Source of the DNA: an uncultured Clostridia bacterium
GTDB taxonomy: Bacteria > Bacillota_I > Bacilli_A > RFN20 > CAG-288
Assembly (NCBI GenBank): GCA_900313465.1
Contig: OMRU01000029.1
Span: 1 to 8,332, forward strand
DNA: 8,332 nt
Direction of reading: 5' to 3'
The notes under the pieces are model-generated. The model saw only the letters and a program-made list of their open reading frames with translations, was not told where the DNA came from and ran no database searches. Below, piece after piece: positions 6,276-8,332 of the stretch; positions within the stretch are counted from its first letter, which is position 1; every line of letters starts with the position of its first letter. Made by a program: the position numbers and the translations under genes.

Positions 6276-6304
6276 GACATAAACTTTTCGAAATTGTTTA
6301 TAAT
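6274..6304 (+). promoter_or_regulatory. Promoter with two perfect hexamers and a 19-nt spacer holding a palindrome
   Basis: TTGACA (6274-6279) and TATAAT (6299-6304) are both exact consensus but 19 nt apart instead of 17. The 8-bp palindrome TTTCGAAA (6286-6293) sits at the middle of the spacer, flanked by AAAC (6281-6284) and GTTT (6296-6299). This layout is characteristic of promoters activated by MerR-family regulators, which underwind long spacers. No MerR-type gene is in the window. The start would be near 6311, giving a leader of about 120 nt. Confidence 0.5.
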
Positions 6305-6349
6305 TATACAAATTAACTTTGCACGTCTCTTAATTTTGTCAAAAAATTA

Positions 6350-6378
6350 TTGATTGGTCAAGATTATGGAGATAAAAT
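6350..6378 (+). promoter_or_regulatory. Second candidate promoter for the small membrane protein gene
   Basis: TTGATT (6350-6355), 17-nt spacer, TAAAAT (6373-6378), giving a start near 6385 and a leader of about 48 nt. Reasonable spacing, but the hexamers are ordinary in such AT-rich DNA. Confidence 0.35.
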
Positions 6379-6432
6379 TGTTTCAGCGTTGAGTTATATA
6401 AACTAAATCAATTTTAATGAATTGGAGGTTCT

Positions 6433-6618
6433 ATGAAAAAAGCAATTATATTATTTTTGGTCTTTTTTATTATTGATATTTTCTTATTTGAAATTTTTGG
6501 TTCATTTAATTATGGAAAAAACTTTGATACTTTTTTCTTGCCAGCAATTTTTATTGAGATTGCATTTTATGGCAGTTTAATTATTTATGAGGTTTCAAAA
6601 AAAGGAGAAGGAAATTAA
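6433..6618 (+). CDS. Small two-TM membrane protein, unknown function
   Basis: 61 residues that I do not recognise. It has two hydrophobic helices (about 3-22 and 36-54), an acidic/aromatic connecting loop, and a lysine-rich tail (KKGEG), so both ends probably face the cytoplasm. Support for a real gene is a GGAGG site (6424-6428) 4 nt before the ATG, upstream promoter candidates and a plausible protein composition. GC content is about 22% by hand count (40 of 186), against about 42% in a sampled stretch of the transporter gene, which suggests a different history. It is downstream of and co-oriented with the duplicated membrane protein gene, 181 nt away. It could be an accessory subunit, a small stress peptide or an immunity-type protein; none of these is shown. 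Confidence 0.65.
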   Translation: MKKAIILFLVFFIIDIFLFEIFGSFNYGKNFDTFFLPAIFIEIAFYGSLIIYEVSKKGEGN

Positions 6619-6740
6619 GTGAGGTCGCTAGATTCCCATCCACAATTTTTTTGAAAAAGTGACAAAGAAAAGTTCCCTAGTTAGACCCCCATACAAAAGA
6701 AATGAGGCTAGTGCAAAAGTAAATTCCTAGGTAATTTAAA
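6619..6740. other. Odd non-coding segment, possible insertion scar
   Basis: Right after the small gene's stop codon the sequence changes character. Two related words, CTAGATTCCCATCCACAA (from 6628) and CTAGTTAGACCCCCATACAA (from 6678), lie 50 nt apart and share a CTAG...CCCAT.CA pattern. Read on the minus strand, about 32 codons between roughly 6727 and 6629 are free of stops but have no start. This could be the decayed tail of a mobile-element gene; I cannot match it to a known family. Near the right end is an imperfect palindrome around CCTAGG (6721-6737). Confidence 0.25.
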
Positions 6741-6741
6741 A

Positions 6742-6788
6742 ACGGCTATCTTTTCACATCATGCATGTGATGAGATAGCCGTGTTTTT
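6742..6788 (-). terminator. Two-way terminator between the small gene and psuG
   Basis: A perfect 10-bp stem pairs 6742-6751 with 6773-6782. An inner hairpin (CATCA 6757-6761 with TGATG 6768-6772) sits inside it. Leftward it is followed by a T-run (AAAAA at 6738-6742 on the plus strand) and ends psuG. Rightward GTTTTT follows (6783-6788), so it can also stop transcripts from the small membrane protein gene. Confidence 0.88.
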
Positions 6789-6811
6789 CATTTACAAGAA
6801 TCCAATAGACT

Positions 6812-7720
6812 TTAGTCTCTGATTTTATTTAATTCAGCCGCTAATAAGCCACCGACTCTGGCATTGTTTTCAATCAAGGCCATATTGGTCTTAAGAGAAT
6901 TACCCCCGGTCAAACCAACCAGTTTATCTAAAAGATATGGTGTAACTCTCTTACCAGTAATGCCATCTTTTTCCATCATAGCGATAGCTTCCTTAATTCT
7001 TTCATCCATCCAAGAAGCATCAAGAGAATATTCTTCTGGAACAGGATTTAAAATCAAAGCGCCCTGTTTTAATCCTAAGACATCTGCATTATGAAGAATA
7101 CGAGCTAAATCCTCAATCGAATCTGCCCACTGATCTAAATCATAAGAGGAAGTCGAAGTGTAGAAGAGAGGTACCTTCTTTGTCTTATACCCGATTACTT
7201 CTACACCGGCTGTTTCTAAATATTCCAATGTTCGAGGAATATCTAAAATTGCTTTTGGTCCAGCGCAGATGACATTGACATCACTCTTGGCTAGTTCTCC
7301 TAAATCAGTAGAGACATCCATCGTATCATTAAAGCCGCGATGGACACCACCAATACCACCGGTAGAAAACACCTTGATGTGTGCCATTTTTGCTAAGATC
7401 ATCGTCGCCGCCACAGTGGTAGAACCATTCAATCCTTTGGCGGTGACATAAGGTAAGTCACGTCTAGAGACTTTCATGGCTTGCATGTTTTTACCCAGGT
7501 CTTCAATCTCTTCTTTGCTCAAACCGATTTTGATCTGACCTTTGATGATACCAATGGTATATGGTTCCGCACCCGCTTTACGAATGGCTTCTTCACAAGC
7601 CAAGGCACATTCCACATTTTGTGGATATGGCATACCATGGGTCAAAACAGTTGTCTCTAAAGCAACAGCAGGTCTACCGGACAAATCTGGTATCTGCTTT
7701 AAATTTTCTTCTAATGTCAT
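6812..7720 (-). CDS. psuG: Pseudouridine-5'-phosphate glycosidase
   Basis: Cytoplasmic enzyme of 302 residues, full length for the family. It splits pseudouridine 5'-phosphate reversibly into uracil and ribose 5-phosphate in pseudouridine salvage. The key residues of the E. coli enzyme are kept: Glu22 (VALETTVLTHG; E. coli Glu31), Lys83 (KVSRRDLP; Lys93), Asp139 (VSTDL; Asp149) and Lys156 (AGPKAILD; Lys166, the Schiff-base lysine). The FSTGGIGGVHRG block (118-129) and the TGGNSLKTN block (271-279) are also diagnostic. AAAGGA lies about 10 nt before the ATG. It is 14 nt downstream of the aldose epimerase gene, so the two are probably cotranscribed from a promoter beyond the right edge. The usual partner kinase PsuK is not in the window. 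Confidence 0.96.
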   Translation of the reverse strand: MTLEENLKQIPDLSGRPAVALETTVLTHGMPYPQNVECALACEEAIRKAGAEPYTIGIIKGQIKIGLSKEEIEDLGKNMQAMKVSRRDLPYVTAKGLNGSTTVAATMILAKMAHIKVFSTGGIGGVHRGFNDTMDVSTDLGELAKSDVNVICAGPKAILDIPRTLEYLETAGVEVIGYKTKKVPLFYTSTSSYDLDQWADSIEDLARILHNADVLGLKQGALILNPVPEEYSLDASWMDERIKEAIAMMEKDGITGKRVTPYLLDKLVGLTGGNSLKTNMALIENNARVGGLLAAELNKIRD

Positions 7721-7734
7721 ATTTGATTTTCCTT

Positions 7735-8332
7735 TTACTCTTCTGTAATACGATAGGTGATGAAATGGGAATAGACTTCATTAGCCTTCAAAACAAAGTG
7801 ATCGAGGACAAATTGCTGTGGCTCAATCGCAATACCTCTTCTCTTATTTTTATAAAGATGGGGATTGTTGACAAAATCAACGGGAACCAAAGTGGAGTCG
7901 ACATAAAGATTGACGGCATCAAAATCGGTATAACATTCCACTTTGTAGTGAGCGTTTTCTAAAACGACCTGTGGTTCAGCATCATTGATGTTATCAAACA
8001 AGAATGCATGATCGAGATTGCCAATATCCGGAATTTCTTCTTCGATACGATCTAGTTTTTCACCAAGTTTGGCACCATTCGTAAAATCAAGATAGAAAGG
8101 AACTCTATCTTTATCCGTGATGAGTTTGCTCTCATCGCGGAAAATACCATACTTGGAAGCTTTGACCTGCAGGCGATAGTCATTGACGTTTTCATCACCA
8201 GCAAAATTCCAATACATGTGGTTGGATAAGGAAATCAATGTATCTTTATCACTGACAGCTTCATATTTGATGGTTAGGATATTTAAGTCCTTGGAAATGG
8301 AATAGGTGACTTTGACATCAAGATTACCAGGA
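7735..8332 (-). CDS. Aldose 1-epimerase family protein (GalM/LacX-like), 5' end off the window
   Basis: The C-terminal 198 residues of a gene that enters from the right edge. The frame is open to 8332, so it is cut by the window and not truncated by mutation. Family signs are a PGNLDVKVTYSI stretch at the start and LSNHMYWNFAGD, which contains the active-site histidine of the NHxYWN motif. Late in the protein, GIAIEPQQF carries the probable catalytic base glutamate. Such enzymes interconvert alpha and beta anomers of free hexoses such as galactose or glucose. The N-terminal half with the first active-site histidine cannot be checked. An apparent TTG start at 8238 is internal and should be ignored. 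It is the upstream gene of a likely operon with psuG. Confidence 0.9.
   Translation of the reverse strand, partial: PGNLDVKVTYSISKDLNILTIKYEAVSDKDTLISLSNHMYWNFAGDENVNDYRLQVKASKYGIFRDESKLITDKDRVPFYLDFTNGAKLGEKLDRIEEEIPDIGNLDHAFLFDNINDAEPQVVLENAHYKVECYTDFDAVNLYVDSTLVPVDFVNNPHLYKNKRRGIAIEPQQFVLDHFVLKANEVYSHFITYRITEE

Noticed and set aside
6619..6654. Tiny frame starting at GTG 6619 behind AAAGGAGAAGG
   Set aside because: Only 11 codons before a stop. The purine-rich stretch is explained by the KKGEG codons of the preceding gene.
7561..7962. 133-codon rightward open frame across the psuG start and the epimerase 3' end
   Set aside because: It is antisense to two well-identified genes and has no ribosome binding site.
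7735..8238. Short 167-residue epimerase starting at a TTG at 8238
   Set aside because: The frame stays open to the window edge, and the upstream residues (PGNLDVKVTYSI) are typical epimerase sequence. The TTG is an internal leucine codon.
1..8332. CRISPR array, tRNA or rRNA genes, prophage or plasmid replication genes
   Set aside because: No regularly spaced repeats, no tRNA-like cloverleaf, no rRNA stretches and no phage or replication proteins seen on either strand.

Overview
The window looks like chromosomal DNA from a low-GC, Gram-positive, Firmicutes-type bacterium. Coding regions are roughly 40% GC by eye, and most starts have strong GGAGG-type ribosome binding sites. Sigma-A-like promoters with TATAAT boxes, hairpin-plus-T-run terminators and a near-consensus CcpA cre site are also present. 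I cannot name the species. No rRNA, tRNA, CRISPR array or intact mobile element is visible.

Layout. Leftward: pepF (oligoendopeptidase F, 163-1935), closed by a symmetric hairpin at 116-152. Rightward, divergent from pepF: a HAD-family hydrolase (2070-2708) with its own terminator. Rightward: a two-gene operon of a 12-TM MFS transporter (2841-4271) and a glycerophosphodiester phosphodiesterase (4282-5019), with a cre-like site in its promoter and a long terminator hairpin. Rightward: an unrecognised eight-TM membrane protein (5295-6251), then a very AT-rich gene for a 61-residue two-TM protein (6433-6618). Leftward from the right edge: a truncated aldose 1-epimerase (7735 to the edge) followed after 14 nt by psuG (6812-7720). 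The hairpin at 6742-6788 lies between the convergent small-protein and psuG genes and can serve both.

How the genes fit together. Most are housekeeping or scavenging functions: peptide degradation, phosphate-ester cleavage, glycerophosphodiester cleavage, pseudouridine recycling and sugar mutarotation. The transporter/phosphodiesterase pair reads as a catabolite-controlled uptake-and-hydrolysis unit. PsuG supplies ribose 5-phosphate and uracil, but its kinase partner is not in the window.

The least explained part is 5020-6740. It holds a membrane protein built from two homologous four-TM halves at a constant offset of 161 residues, a tiny AT-rich membrane protein, two promoters with inverted repeats centred in their spacers, and a short odd segment (6619-6740) that may be an insertion scar. 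This is the best candidate here for undescribed biology, but nothing in the sequence proves that these parts form one system.
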